Shown here: positions 25,862 through 37,599 of the stretch, piece after piece
How positions within the stretch are numbered: the first letter of the stretch is position 1
How the letters are laid out: each line of letters begins with the position of its first letter
NCBI RefSeq assembly: GCF_003073045.1
Contig: NC_037598.1
Span: forward strand, 1,167,501 to 1,231,500
Reading direction: 5' to 3'
Length of the DNA stretch: 64,000 nt
Source of the DNA: Pomacea canaliculata
Taxonomy: Eukaryota > Mollusca > Gastropoda > Architaenioglossa > Ampullariidae
Program-made: the position numbers and the translations under genes
The notes under the pieces: generated by a model
The model's database searches: none
Told to the model about the DNA's origin: nothing
Seen by the model: the letters and a program-made list of their open reading frames with translations, nothing else

Positions 25862-26094
25862 AAGCTAGCTATGTGTTAGCATAATGCTAGCGTGAACGGC
25901 CAGGGTGAACAGATAAACAAACAAGCTAGCTATGTGCTAGCATAATGCTAGGCACGGCCAGGGTGAACAGATAAACAAACAAGCTAGCTATGTGCTAGCA
26001 TAATGCTAGGCACGGCCAGGATGAACAGACAAACAAACAAGCTAGCTATGTGCTAGCATAATGCTAGGCACGGCCAGGGTGAACAGATAAACAT
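25862..26094. repeat. 58-bp minisatellite, four copies, with internal GCTAGC inverted repeats
   Basis: Units begin AAGCTAGCTATGTGCTAGC and end AACAGATAAACAAAC. They start at 25,862 (61 bp, variant), 25,923, 25,981 and 26,039. Each unit contains repeated GCTAGC palindromes that can pair within the unit. Confidence 0.92.
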
Positions 26095-26599
26095 GAATAA
26101 ATGAGCGAAGTAGTTTACTGGCATGGACTCCAAACTGTAGCCTACTGGCCGAAGTGGCTCATCATGTCTAGAGTACGTCCCGTGGAAAGCGGAATCAAAA
26201 GCTTTCCCGCCACATTTACATCTGTAAGCTTTAATAGCTCCTTATAAATCAGGTAGCCACTTTTATTTTTACTGAAAAGAATGAGCAGGATGGAGAGTGG
26301 GGGTGGGGTGGGAAGCAGAATCCTATCCACAGGCCACAAACCAGTGACCATATGCAGTAACTTCCAGAACACGAAGTCTACACTTATTCTAAGGGGTGAC
26401 TAATACATTTACTTTTACATTATCCTAACATAAAAATTCCATTTAAAATGACAGAAAAAACTGGATAAAAAAATAAAAATACGTTAATGAACAATGTCAG
26501 TGACACTAACTCAGATGAAGTGATGATCCAGACATTTTAGAGTTGGCTAATATCGATGCAGTCTTGCTTGCATCACATTAGAATGCTAAATTTTTGATT

Positions 26600-27320
26600 G
26601 CCCGAGGGTAGTCACGTGACCGTGGTGACGGGCCTGGCGACCTACCCGGTCGTAAAATATGCGGCGTTCAAATCGGAGCGCCAGTTGAGAACGTGAAGAA
26701 ATGGGTGATTTACAGGTCGACAACCACGTGACCTATCAGACGCGCGCGCAGCAATCAGCGGAAGGGGGTAGGGGTCCGGTTACCAATTAGGTCGGGGAGG
26801 CCGGCGATTAGCTGCCGAGCCTTGCACCTTTGGCCCAGTGGGCCGCGGGCGGACCGCAAGTCAAACAAGTGTGCCGCGCGAGGACCGCGCCCAGTGCACG
26901 TGCGACGCGTGGCGACACGGTGCGCCTAATGAGGCGGTCAGCCTCGTGCCGCGAGGGGGCGCCCGTGCACCAGACCTGACGTCGGGCTGTTGTGCGGCGT
27001 CAAAAGTTGCAGCAGCTCGTCGAACGCCGCCGACCTCGGGTCCGAGTCCCCCGATGTACCACTCCCGTGCACCCACCCAGCCTCAAACATCCTCAATAGC
27101 CTCCCCTGGCAAAAGAGAAGTGGTGCGCGGGAAAATGACACGCCGGAAGTGGCATGAAAGTGATGCGCCTTCACACACCAGTTGGCAATCATTGACTAGG
27201 TTACCGCAGCTTATTCTTCCATTGTCGGAGGAAACCAGCGAGCAGTTTGCCCTCGCCCCCCGCTTCTGTCAGACTGTAGAGCGGGACCCACATCTGTGTG
27301 CGCGCTGTGCGAGAGAGAAA
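26600..27320. promoter_or_regulatory. CpG-rich island with CACGTG E-boxes; candidate promoter
   Basis: About 700 bp stands out from the AT-rich surroundings by very high GC and CpG density. It includes the palindrome GTCACGTGAC at 26,611-26,620, a second CACGTGAC at 26,725 and a CCAAT sequence near 26,783. The open frame across it starts at GTG, has no domain and is compositionally what a GC-rich tract gives by chance. I see no coding exon on either side that it clearly serves. Confidence 0.4.
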
Positions 27321-28057
27321 GAGATAAAGAGAAAAGGATAATCTTTAAGGAGTGAATAAAACTTACATTTGAGAAACACTCCAAGAAAAGACAAACGTAT
27401 AGTTCAGAATAAACGCAAAAATAAAAACGGTATCTTGAGAGAATGTCGATGCCAGATATCAGATATCAGATATAAATTATAGCAAATTGTATTGAAACAG
27501 ATTTTTCAATGGTGTGAAGAGACACGCTGGGTCATTAGTGTCAAAGTGTCAAATGATACAGTAAATTATTTAACACCTACATACAGCAAGGTACACGACA
27601 GTAAACCCAGACATTATTGTGACTGTCTGTGGTAAAGTTTGTTTTAAATATACATTATTTTTTCATAAAATAAGTAAACTATAAGCTAAACTACATCGTC
27701 CTCGTCATGCTGTCATTTTAAAATTTGGACTGACATGTAGATGTTAAATTGTTACATATTTTTAAAAAGTTGATTTTGTCAGAGCTTTCTAGCATCAATG
27801 CTGTTAAATTACAATAGATAAGTTGATGTGTTTGGCAAAAATATGTCGGACTTCTCTATTATATTTTATGTGAGATATGTTTGCCACATTCCACAGCTGG
27901 TCCATGCACAAAAAAACAAATTCCAAATTTCCGAACCCACAGTCCGAACACTTCCACTGTCACAACACATCTTATGTTCCTTCCGACCATTCAATTCCCC
28001 CTCCCCCCTAAAAAAAAATCTCCAGTTGAAAATGACACCAAGTCTACACTTGAATAT

Positions 28058-28170
28058 AACACAAAGTTTCCACTTCTAGGTAACACAAATATGTCCACTT
28101 ATAAGTAACACAAAGTTTCCACTTCTAGGTAACACAAATATGTCCACTTGAAAGTAACACAAAGTTTTCA
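28058..28170. repeat. Short minisatellite, unit about 49 bp, just over two copies
   Basis: AACACAAAGTTTCCACTTC and ACACAAATATGTCCACTT alternate in a unit of about 49 bp that is repeated once and then begins a third time. Confidence 0.85.
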
Positions 28171-28405
28171 CTGACACCGATGCTCTTCCTGAAGTTATTT
28201 CTAATTCAGCTCTGGTTGGTGAGCCCGAGGCGGATACGATGAATAAGCGAAGATCAAACAACAAAAGTGAGAAAAAAAACCCACAAAAACCTGGAGAAAA
28301 AAGTCTTTAGCTAAATGGCAAGTTCAAAACTTAACTAACATTCTTCAAACATTAAACACACGCTCACCGAACAATCAACAAAGATACACACTCACCTCAA
28401 CAGAT

Positions 28406-28620
28406 ACAAATCTGGTCAGGATGTGCCCAGTCCAGTCAGGACTAACTTCCAATTCTGTTCAGGACTTGTTAAATAACACAAATCTGGTCAGGATGTGCCC
28501 AGTCCGGTCAAGGCTAACTTCCAATTCTGTTCAGGACTTGTTAAATAACACAAATCTGGTCAGGATGTGCACAGTCCGGTCAGGACTACAACACCAAGTC
28601 GGTTCAAGACTTGTTGCAAA
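28406..28620. repeat. 72-bp minisatellite, nearly three copies
   Basis: ACAAATCTGGTCAGGATGTG recurs at 28,406, 28,478 and 28,550 (period exactly 72). The third copy is diverged at its end. The period is a multiple of three, so an open frame runs through it, but nothing suggests it is coding. Confidence 0.92.
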
Positions 28621-30846
28621 CAAAACGTCCGGACACACTGATGACACCGAGGAGACTGTTACTTCTCCCCGCCCCCGTCAAGGAAAAACTCACACAACAA
28701 CATCCCAAACACTCAAACACTCTTTCCTTTGTTACTCGAACAAAACAATCTATCAACACCAGTTGATTAAAAAAAAAGCAACAAAAAAACAAAGCCCGGC
28801 CGGCCATCCCTGTGTGGCGCGCACTCAGACAGTAATTGCTGTCTTTCAACCTCCCCCTTCCAGTTACTTTTTCCCTGTCTCCTTCCTAGCTCAAAAAAAA
28901 AAAAATTAAAAAATATAGCGCAGCAGTTCTGTGACATACCTCAATCTCATTTATTATTACTTTCTTTGTTTAAACGTCTGGTCAAACAGATTTCTCAAAT
29001 CATGAAGTGGAGTCATATCTGGCGTCCTGTCGGTAGAGGTTGTTGCTACTAATCCACTGAAAGACTTTGCAACTTACATATCTTGTATTATTTTAATTTT
29101 AACATAATAATTATTTAAAATTGGAACTTTTGTAGTTAAAAATAATTTTTTGTGCATCAACACTCTTGGCCAAACAGACAACAACAACAAACAAAAAAAA
29201 AGGAAAAAAAGAAAACAATGTCTAAACTTTTGACATAAAGGCACGAGAGTGATCAGTGTTCATGGAGTGGTGAAATACTAAATTAAGGATGAATGAAAAC
29301 GGTCCAGCTGATATTCAGTCTGCATCAAACCTTTAAATGTCATGTCAACATCATCTTGTGTGATAATGTCTGTGGACTGCCACTTGTTTGGCAGTAACAA
29401 GTTGATTATTTCACTAATAAGCTTTGTCCGTCAATGGAGAAGCAGCCAGAGACATTGGTGTGGAAGGAATGTGCCATGTCGCATTATGTAAAAAAACTGT
29501 CATGTTTGAAATGAGTGTAATGGCGAAGCCTGCAAGGAAAAATAACTTTGGTACACGGGAAATGGCCAAAAGCAGCTTTACATGTACGATCATCGAAACA
29601 CAAATCATTTCCGGTCAGTAGGTCGCGCACGATTCTCGATTGGGTATGGGAGCCCCTCACAGGGTGCAAACGTACCCACTCTTTGGTTTGAGATCATAAA
29701 GCATTCTTGTAGTGACGATCATATAATAAATCGTGCTCGAAAGGCAAGTTAATGGATGAGTTTCTCATGACAATGGCCAACATGCAAATTTCTCTGTTAG
29801 GATCAAGTTAATTATACATCTTCAGAGGTTTTCTCTCAGTGATTCTTTAATTGTGTGGAGGACACGACCACTCTACCACGCCTAGCTGGATGTTCAGTCT
29901 ACATTTAACTGACTGATGACATTTGTCACACAAGGAATCAAAAGAAGAGCAAGAAGACCAAGGTTCGTAACCGCCAGGCTGGCAGCTTTCTTGTCCTCGG
30001 CAATATTACCAAACGGTTGTTGCTCGGCAAGAAACACATTTTTCACTCTTGACTGTAGAACAGCGCCTCCACCGTCCACAAGCGTTGAAGTGGAAACATA
30101 ACAAGATTACTGTAAGCGTGGTAAATTTAATTGCTTCCGTCGTGCAGATTTTTTGAGTAATCGTTTGGAACAAAACTGATTACATCCGGGGCTGCGATTC
30201 CGTCGTACACTCCGTCTGCCTGAGGAGGCCATGTTGTGCTGCTGAGTAATGTCCAGGGATGCGGTGCCAGACTGATATAAAGCCTTGTGGTTACTACTTC
30301 ATAGCAGCTCTCAGTTCCACGTTCGCTTGGCCCAGTGACAAGAAAAAGCTCTTCTAGGAGCCTAGAGCCAGTAAACCACTCACAGTTAGCCCACTCAATG
30401 TATCATCATCGTTATTTCCTAAGATAGCAGTTTCATAATCCACTTACCGGAAATTGGTCATGAAGCCTTTGTTGAAGCGAGACATTCGATGAGATAAAAT
30501 CTGAGAAGAAGGGGAACTGCCAGGGTCGAGACTGGAACTGTTTTCCCGTCAGACAATGTTTCAAAGTACAGCACCCTTTCCTTTCTTTAGCAACCAGTAG
30601 GTGAGACAAACACAAATGTTTAGCTTAGTCTCGGGATTTTTTTCTAAACCGAGTATATTTGACGGCGCCATCGTTAGGACAACAAGGAAACGACTTTCTT
30701 TGAAGTTATAAGTTGTCGGTAGCCGTGAGATCAGATCCCGTCCCCAACACACCTTTTTTTTTTTTTTTTTTTTTTTATTACCTTCTTTTCCGTACTCCCA
30801 CCCGGCTAGCCTCTTGGTGACAAATTATGGGTAATGATCAGTAATG

Positions 30847-31086
30847 CAGTGGCGTAGGAAGATGTTCGGCGTTTGGGGGGGCAAACTCCCTGCTGACAGT
30901 GAACGGCGTTCGCACTCGCACGGTGATGACCGTCTCCTCTCTACGTTCCCCTACCTTTCTTCTGTTCTTTGCTCTTTGTGAGGAATTACGTCTCAAATAT
31001 TGGGGGGGCAAAAGGATATTCCTGCCCCCCCTGTATTTTTCTTGGGGGGGGCTGCCCCCGCTGCCCCCCTGGTTCCTACGCCACTG
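30847..31086. mobile_element. 240-bp MITE with perfect 14-bp terminal inverted repeats
   Basis: Starts CAGTGGCGTAGGAA (30,847-30,860) and ends with its exact reverse complement TTCCTACGCCACTG (31,073-31,086). The interior is G-run/C-run rich and has no coding capacity. CAG...CTG ends suggest a hAT- or CACTA-like superfamily. Flanks (CAGTAATG left, ACAATGTG right) do not form a clean target-site duplication. Confidence 0.8.
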
Positions 31087-31259
31087 ACAATGTGAGAGAC
31101 GTAACGAGATGAAGTAGGATGAACAGAGAGAAAGAGGGTGGGAAGGATGGTTGAGGAATAGACAGACAGAGACAGAAAGAGAAAAAGTGAGAGAAATAGA
31201 GACAGACAGTGACATAAAATTTAAGGACATCGGGAAAATTGGTCTTAAGTCGTACTTAC

Positions 31260-31443
31260 TACATGCAGGGGGTGGAGAACACTTTGCGAGGCCGAGACAT
31301 CAGGCAGCGAAGTCCTTTAAAGATGAAGTTTGTTACAAGAACATTGTATTTCCAGTTCTGGTGGCCACAGTAAACTTTGTCTTTGTGAACCACAAGAGCC
31401 GCGTCTACAGACACGTGTACACGGGCAGAAACACGTTGATCCT
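31260..31443 (-). CDS. Orphan exon-like segment with consensus splice sites
   Basis: 184 nt, open in one frame, bounded by an acceptor TTTATTCAG and a donor GTAAGT, entering in phase 1 and leaving in phase 2. It encodes a block ending RCLMSRPRKVFSTPCM, with three Cys in total. The spacing C-x12-C with STPC at the end resembles the post-YTC segment of genes D and E (CLGLRGAASFHSTPC), but the upstream DTAGxYTC signature is missing. It could be a diverged relative, an exon of an unrelated minus-strand gene, or chance. No partner exon was identified. Confidence 0.3.
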
Positions 31444-31449
31444 CTGAAT

Positions 31450-34400
31450 AAATTGCCGCGCGATTTAAATTTTGACCTTTGAGTCGAACTGACCCCAGAT
31501 TGTTACTCGCCTGCCCCCGTGCACACACATACACAGATAGATAAGGATTTAAAAAAGGCTGTTTAAATTCTCTAACCTTTTAGCGTCAGGAACATTATTA
31601 CTTTTACACCTACTGCTAGGAACGTGAATAAAGAGAGGACATCCCTGGTGACAATCATGTGTGTAGAAAACATGCAAGGATTTGCAGAAAGATGAAGAGA
31701 AAAAGAGAAAAACTTGTTAGGACAGGACGCTGTTTTTAGCTAAAGACATTTAAGACGAACTAGCTCACCAAACAAAGAATAGTTCTTGAGTCTCTCTTGT
31801 CTACAACGCCAGGTGTGTACAGGTATTCAGTGACACTACTGCTTGACGGATGTCACACGTTAGAGGCGCTGACATCAATGTTGTGCTCAGTGTGTTTGAA
31901 TAGTATTATTCTCATATTTAGGACCTTAATCGGTTTCTAATGCCAGCTTGAAAGGGCCTCAAACATAATACTTTAACTGCTAAACCTCACACTTTCCTTT
32001 ATCTCTGCACCTTAAAGGCCAACCCGAGCACATAAAGTATCACAAAAACATCGTTCGGTGGTATTTTCGACGAAAAGCCATCAAAAGTATTGTATTAATG
32101 TTTTCTTCTCTTAATCACACCTGGATTTGTCGAGAAACAGGAAGTGACAAAAGGAAAGTATTTCTAAAAATAGCGTCGTCTGCATGAGGAAAGAGGAAAG
32201 ATGCAATTTATCGAGAAAAGGAAAGAGATGAGGACACAGCGTGCTGTAGCTGAATGTTATCTTTGACACTCAGATGGAGTTTGTACTCACTGTCATTTCC
32301 TAAGGAGCCTGGCTACAAACACCATTTGCTCAGAGAAGTGTACATACAGGTCTTATCTCTGCTTCCTTCACACGTGCCGTACAAACTTCGTCTTTACTCT
32401 GTACTCAAGGATTTGCTAAAAAAATAAAATTAAATTTCACAATAGATTGTCATATAGTCATTGATACAGTACGGACAAGTCTTGGACTTTCAGTAAAACA
32501 AAAAGATCTTCCTACAGTCGTGTCAACAACATCAAGCCCCGAGCTGTTAAAACCAACTACGTCTGCTGGTAAAAAGCTAAAACATAGGTCAAGCCCCAGG
32601 TATACAACACAGAGGCTGTCTACACCTGTTCCAGTCTACAAATAGCATCGTGACACAGTCACCAACACATCATCAGTTGTATCCTTATCCAACACAATGC
32701 TAACAACAACTGACAGTGTCATGGCGCCATTGATGTGATGCTGGAACAGCTAAAAATAGAATAGAGGGTGACAAAGGTCAGAGGAGCTTAAAGGCAAACA
32801 CTATTGCCAGTAAGTAAATAGTTACTGCGTATACAGCTAAAAGAGGCCTAGATAAGATTTGACATTGATATATATGTTTATAATGTTATATTATTATACT
32901 TTAAATGGTAAAAAATCATTATCAGAAATCAGTTGTAACTATAAAATAAAAATGCAATGCTGGAAATTAACCATTTATCAAATAAAATAATTCCTCGATT
33001 TATTTTAGACAAACACACATTTGAAGTGTGTTTACATTTTATTAACAAAGTCCATGTATTGAAAATCAGGGTCGGAAACCTCGTTGTCTGCTTTATCACG
33101 CCGCCAACGATGCGACAATCCATGATATATATATAAACTCTTCATCTATGTTTGTATTTTGTGTCTGCGTCTGCTCAGGAATGGTGTGTAGACACACACA
33201 AACACACACAAACACACACGTTTTCTTTCTTTGACTTTCTTTTTAAGGCTTTCTTCTTGATGGAGATACACGTAGACTGTTGCTGCCTTTTCTCGCTGTT
33301 TCCACAATGACATCGGACATTTGGAAATGTCACGTGTCGTCAGCATTCCGCAACATCTTTGTTGTTTCCTTTAACATCTCTTGGTTTTTGTTGTTATTTC
33401 ATCCTTATTTCCACGCATCCCTTTCCTTTTTATCCAATGCAAGGAACATATTTTTATATGATCGAAAATCGCTTTTATGGTTAGCTGCTAGTGTCTGCTT
33501 AGTGTAGGGTATGATGAGAGGTTGATGAAAGATTTTGTGTACAATGCCAGGGACATGTTTTTACCTGAGTTTAAATTGTTTTATGTAAATTGTTTTATGT
33601 GGTAGTGTTTTATGTTTTGTATGTATTGTATAATAAACACAAAAACATTGTCAAAAATGCAATAAAAACTGAACAAAACAGAGCAAGGGAGAAAAAAGAA
33701 AATCACTTTTTTACTAGCTGATTGAAAATTGACAAAAAGGATTTTAAAATTTGTATGTATATAATTGTACATTGAGAGCAAACGCATCATAAGTCTGATA
33801 AAACTATCAAAGCTGTTTGTTTAAAATAGCTGCCCAATTTATTATGCAATTAGTAAAGCTGCCTTTCTGAAACATTCACGATCTCAAAAAAAATGTTTTC
33901 CTGTACAATAGTTGTAAGGGGTAGGGTTAGTCCCCTTTACATCCGTTTTACGCAGTTTTCGTCGCATTTAGACACAAGAAGAGGTATTAAATATTGGGAG
34001 CAATACAATTTTCTTCGACAAAGGAAAAAATACGATGTTCTTCAGACATTTTCAGTCTGAATCGTAAGTCATTTTACTATTTTGCAAATACATGTCAACC
34101 TTTATAATGGTGTTTTTACCAGAAAGGTTATCAGTCACTGCAGTGTATCGTTGTGTTATCAGAAGAGCTATTCATGTGAGTATGAGGGGGAAACACTAGA
34201 ATAACTAGCACACAGAACAAAGACAATCAGACAAAGCTGAGGCTTTTAAACATCTTGAATCAACCCTCACAAAGATAAAAAAAAAAAACAACAACAAAAG
34301 AGTTCAGAAGCAGACAAATAAACTTGAACACTCCACTTGTCTCAGCCTGATATGCGTCTTTTCTCAAATATTCCACGTGAAACGCTGCATTTCTTTAACA

Positions 34401-34690
34401 ATAAGCGACCAAATTTAATCTAAAAAATAATCAGGAAGATGAGCTGGAGGGCACAAAAAGCCGGAAAATGTTTGTGACAGACTTATTCGCGACACATGGG
34501 ACTGATGTGACATGTGAACAGGTTGCAGGTGACATTGCGAGTATTAAGTGAGCAACAATCGCGCAGATTCTGGACTTTGATAGGGTAACGAAAATGAAAA
34601 TAACAAGAACTTTTTATTTTTGTAAAAAAATACAACTTTGTATAAACATCTTAAACAAACAGAAAAAAACACGGCCAAGATGTCCGAAAT
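31450..34690. other. AT-rich intergenic sequence, no supported feature
   Basis: About 3.2 kb with only short incidental frames. I found no splice-bounded conserved exon, transposon terminus or tandem array beyond a short ACACACAAAC run near 33,195. Confidence 0.5.
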
Positions 34691-34695
34691 CAGAG

Positions 34696-34768
34696 GCTTT
34701 CGATAGCGCAGCGGTAAAGCGAGTGACCATCGTAGGTCTCTGTAAGTCGTGAATTCAGATCTCCTCTC
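34696..34768 (+). mobile_element. tRNA-derived SINE head
   Basis: Contains a pol III A-box-like TAGCGCAGCGGTAAAGCG followed about 30 nt later by a B-box-like GAATTCAGATCTCC, in a tRNA-sized span, then AT-rich sequence. The cloverleaf is degenerate, so a SINE or tRNA pseudogene is more likely than a working tRNA. Confidence 0.55.
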
Positions 34769-35954
34769 CTGTAATATCTATATTTTACCTAATTCTGAAA
34801 AATACTACCATATTCATGATAAAATAGTAGTGTTGATAACCATTCTTTCCTTGAAAACATCAGTGGGATATTGTCGGACGTGATCACAAACGATCTGTGT
34901 AGAAAAATGAAAAGTATAGACAAACCTAAAATTACTTATGAGGTTTTAAAAATTTTAATTTCGAGAGAGCAGACCTACTTGTCTTGTGTGTAAACTTGTT
35001 AAAAATTTGTATGACTACTGCAGAATATACATGTTCGGTGAGATGTTAAGAACAGATACTTGACAATGAACTATTGCCCTCATTTGTTGCACTCTGGCAG
35101 CTCTTTGCTTCTGTTACACATTTTCTATTTCTGATGCCTCACTTTTCACTTGGCATACATGGTGTACATTAAGAATCCTGGTCTAGAACTTCACGGACTT
35201 TCCCTGACTTGTGTAGCCTATCCATCTGTGTGGACTGGTCTTCAGAAGAGTTTCTGCCTCGGGTACAAGTCATCCTCTTCATCACCGCCTTTCTTACACA
35301 AGGTTTCCTGAAATGTCGGATATGAGATTGTAAGATACAGTGCCTGTGGATGCAGGGATGTGGGTGTATTTAGAACATCTAAAGGAATAGTTGGACAGTC
35401 GTATTACACACAGATATGCGTGCACATGGGTGTACAATATATATATATGCGTGGGAGAAGGAGTAAAAAAGACAAAAAGGGAGATAACCACTTGATTGAT
35501 AAAACGTCAGAGAAGAAGAGAAAAAGAGAGAGCAAACAAAGGAGAAAGAAATAGGCACATAAGCCAATCGAAAGATATAATTATACTTTCAGTGATTATT
35601 AAATGCATTTTATTTAAATTTTATTCTTTAATTCTCAAATGCATTTAGATGAAACACAGAAATTGATTGCTAGAGATGCACTGAACGACAACATTCTCCT
35701 TCATATTTCAACATTGTTACATCCCACATGCTTAATGTAGGTGGTTTCCCTTTATCATATCAAATATTTATTAAGATAGCCAACACCTAACATAATCAAA
35801 ACATTTAACCCTAGATTTATGTATCTGTTATTTCAAAGACTACATTATACATGATATTTGTAAACAACATCATCAACTGATCTTATTAAATATATTCATG
35901 TATACATATACAGCGGTGGAGGAAGATGGGGAGAATAGTGACAGTGAACGACTC

Positions 35955-37525
35955 TCACACTCTTGTCTTCTCAGAATCGGTTTTGTTGGGGTGGCTACTC
36001 CTGACTCCTACCAACTAAAAGAAAACAACAAAAAGCACAAAAACTCACCTGTACAGGATAATGACAATAAGTCCGCATACTATGGGGATCACAAATAGAG
36101 CATACAGCGAGTCAATACCCTTGTTCTGCGAGGGGTAGAGTCTGTAAAAATAGGGAATAAAAGAAAATCATCATTATCATCATCTTCATCGTCGTCATCA
36201 TCATCATAACAAAAACTGGGACTTCCAAAATATTCATTTTTTTCGAGATTTATAAAAATCTAATTCGGCAAATATTAACCTGCCTGCTGGAGCATCTGTA
36301 GTAGTCGATGATGAAAGGAAATACTCCTCAGGTGTGTCCGTGATGTTGCATGGCGTGGAGTGGAATGAGGCAGCTCCTCGCAGACCCAGACAGGTGTAAA
36401 TTCCCGCAGTCTCTTTTGACCGCTGCACCTCAAACTTCCAGGTGTCGCCTTCTTTGGTGGTGTCAGGAAACTTCAGTGTGATGAGTTTTTGGAACCTAGG
36501 CTCCACAGAGCACCTGTCGCATGAAATTATTACACCAGGGGAACCTCCTGCAAACATTCATACTCTTGGTTGAGTTTTGTTTGTTTACTTTAGCGAGCAT
36601 TCTAACACACGTAAAGCCAATAAATTAAAATTTTGCACCGTCTGTCTATCCATTCATACATCCAGCTTGTCCATATGGACATGGACTAGACATGCCATAG
36701 ACATAAATATTGTTATTAAGTGTAACAGCAGACCAATCACAAGACAGCATTGACAAAACAAGATGATATTTATATATATGTATTTATAACAACAATACAC
36801 AGCGGACATGACAGTTCATTCCTACCAAATGTTGTGGAGTAGAAGCTGACTGTGAAGTAAGAAATGTTGACGGGAAAGGTGCACGTGACGACCGCCATGA
36901 ACTTATTGTCGCTCGCATCCTGCACATCACAGGTGGCGCTGTCTGAAATACAGAATGTAGTAAATATGCATTGTTTCCTGTTCTTGTAAGAGTAAAACGT
37001 GAAGTTTATATGAAGAAATGTATACAATGCCACATAATATTTAGGGGTTTTCATCATTCGGGACATTGTAGCAGATCTTTGCAACTAAGCCCGCGTGTGT
37101 AGAAATAAACTGGAAATTCTGACAAGCGACACAACGAACAAATACAAAGATAAAATCCGAGCAATCATAGCTCGAATCACACTCTCTTTTTGTGCGGAAG
37201 CTCGTTTGAGTAGGACTATCCTTAGTTTCTGAATGTGGTATAAGTGGTTTGGAGGAAGAGACAGTGAGAATACAGGAACAGAAAAAAACAAGCTCATGCG
37301 CGAGAGCGAGAACACACACAGAAAGAAAGAAAACAAAGTAAAGAAAACGGACTACATTGAGTGTATTTAGAAGAAGAAACGCGGGCTTAGTTTGATTTTA
37401 CAGAGAAATATAATCATACACCAGCTCCACACAGTATCATGAAAAGTACATATACAGTGGTTAGGTACCATACCTGACAAAGAAAGTTCAATAATAAAGG
37501 TCAGTAAAACACAGAAGTTGAACAT
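35955..37525 (-). CDS. Gene D: Ig-like type I membrane protein, short tail
   Basis: Exons: 37525-37474 (ATG, signal MFNFCVLLTFIIELSLS), 36942-36826 (DSATCDVQD...VVTCTFPVNIS), 36547-36280 (GVIISCDRC...KETAGIYTCLG...STPCNIT), 36141-36049 (transmembrane LYALFVIPIVCGLIVIILY) and a tentative 36000-35955 (SSHPNKTDSEKTRV, TGA). Phases agree at each join and the total, 576 nt, is an exact codon multiple (191 aa). No stop or frameshift was seen. The product is a single Ig-like V-type ectodomain with six Cys, a helix and a very short tail, so signalling would need a partner chain. Cys pairing is inferred: B-F strand pair, CxxC pair, and first-to-last pair. The final exon has the weakest support: its acceptor follows a TTTTCTTTTAG tract by 15 nt. 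Other tail exons are possible. Confidence 0.75.
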
Positions 37526-37582
37526 CGCCTTGACAACACGACGACTTAGAGGCGACTAACCCTCATGTCGTCTCAAGCTAAT

Positions 37583-37590
37583 CTTTATAA
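37583..37590 (-). promoter_or_regulatory. TATA box of gene D
   Basis: On the minus strand TTATAAAG lies about 60 nt upstream of the gene D ATG (37,525), which would give a 5' UTR of about 30 nt. No equally good TATA box was seen upstream of genes A or E. Confidence 0.5.
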
Positions 37591-37599
37591 GGCCAGCAT

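Noticed and set aside
26838-27341. 167-codon frame in the CpG island
   Set aside because: No ATG start, low-complexity composition typical of GC-rich DNA, no domain.
28421-28909. 162-codon frame with repeated NNTNLVRMC
   Set aside because: Runs through a 72-bp minisatellite whose period is a multiple of three; then simple lysine/asparagine-rich sequence.
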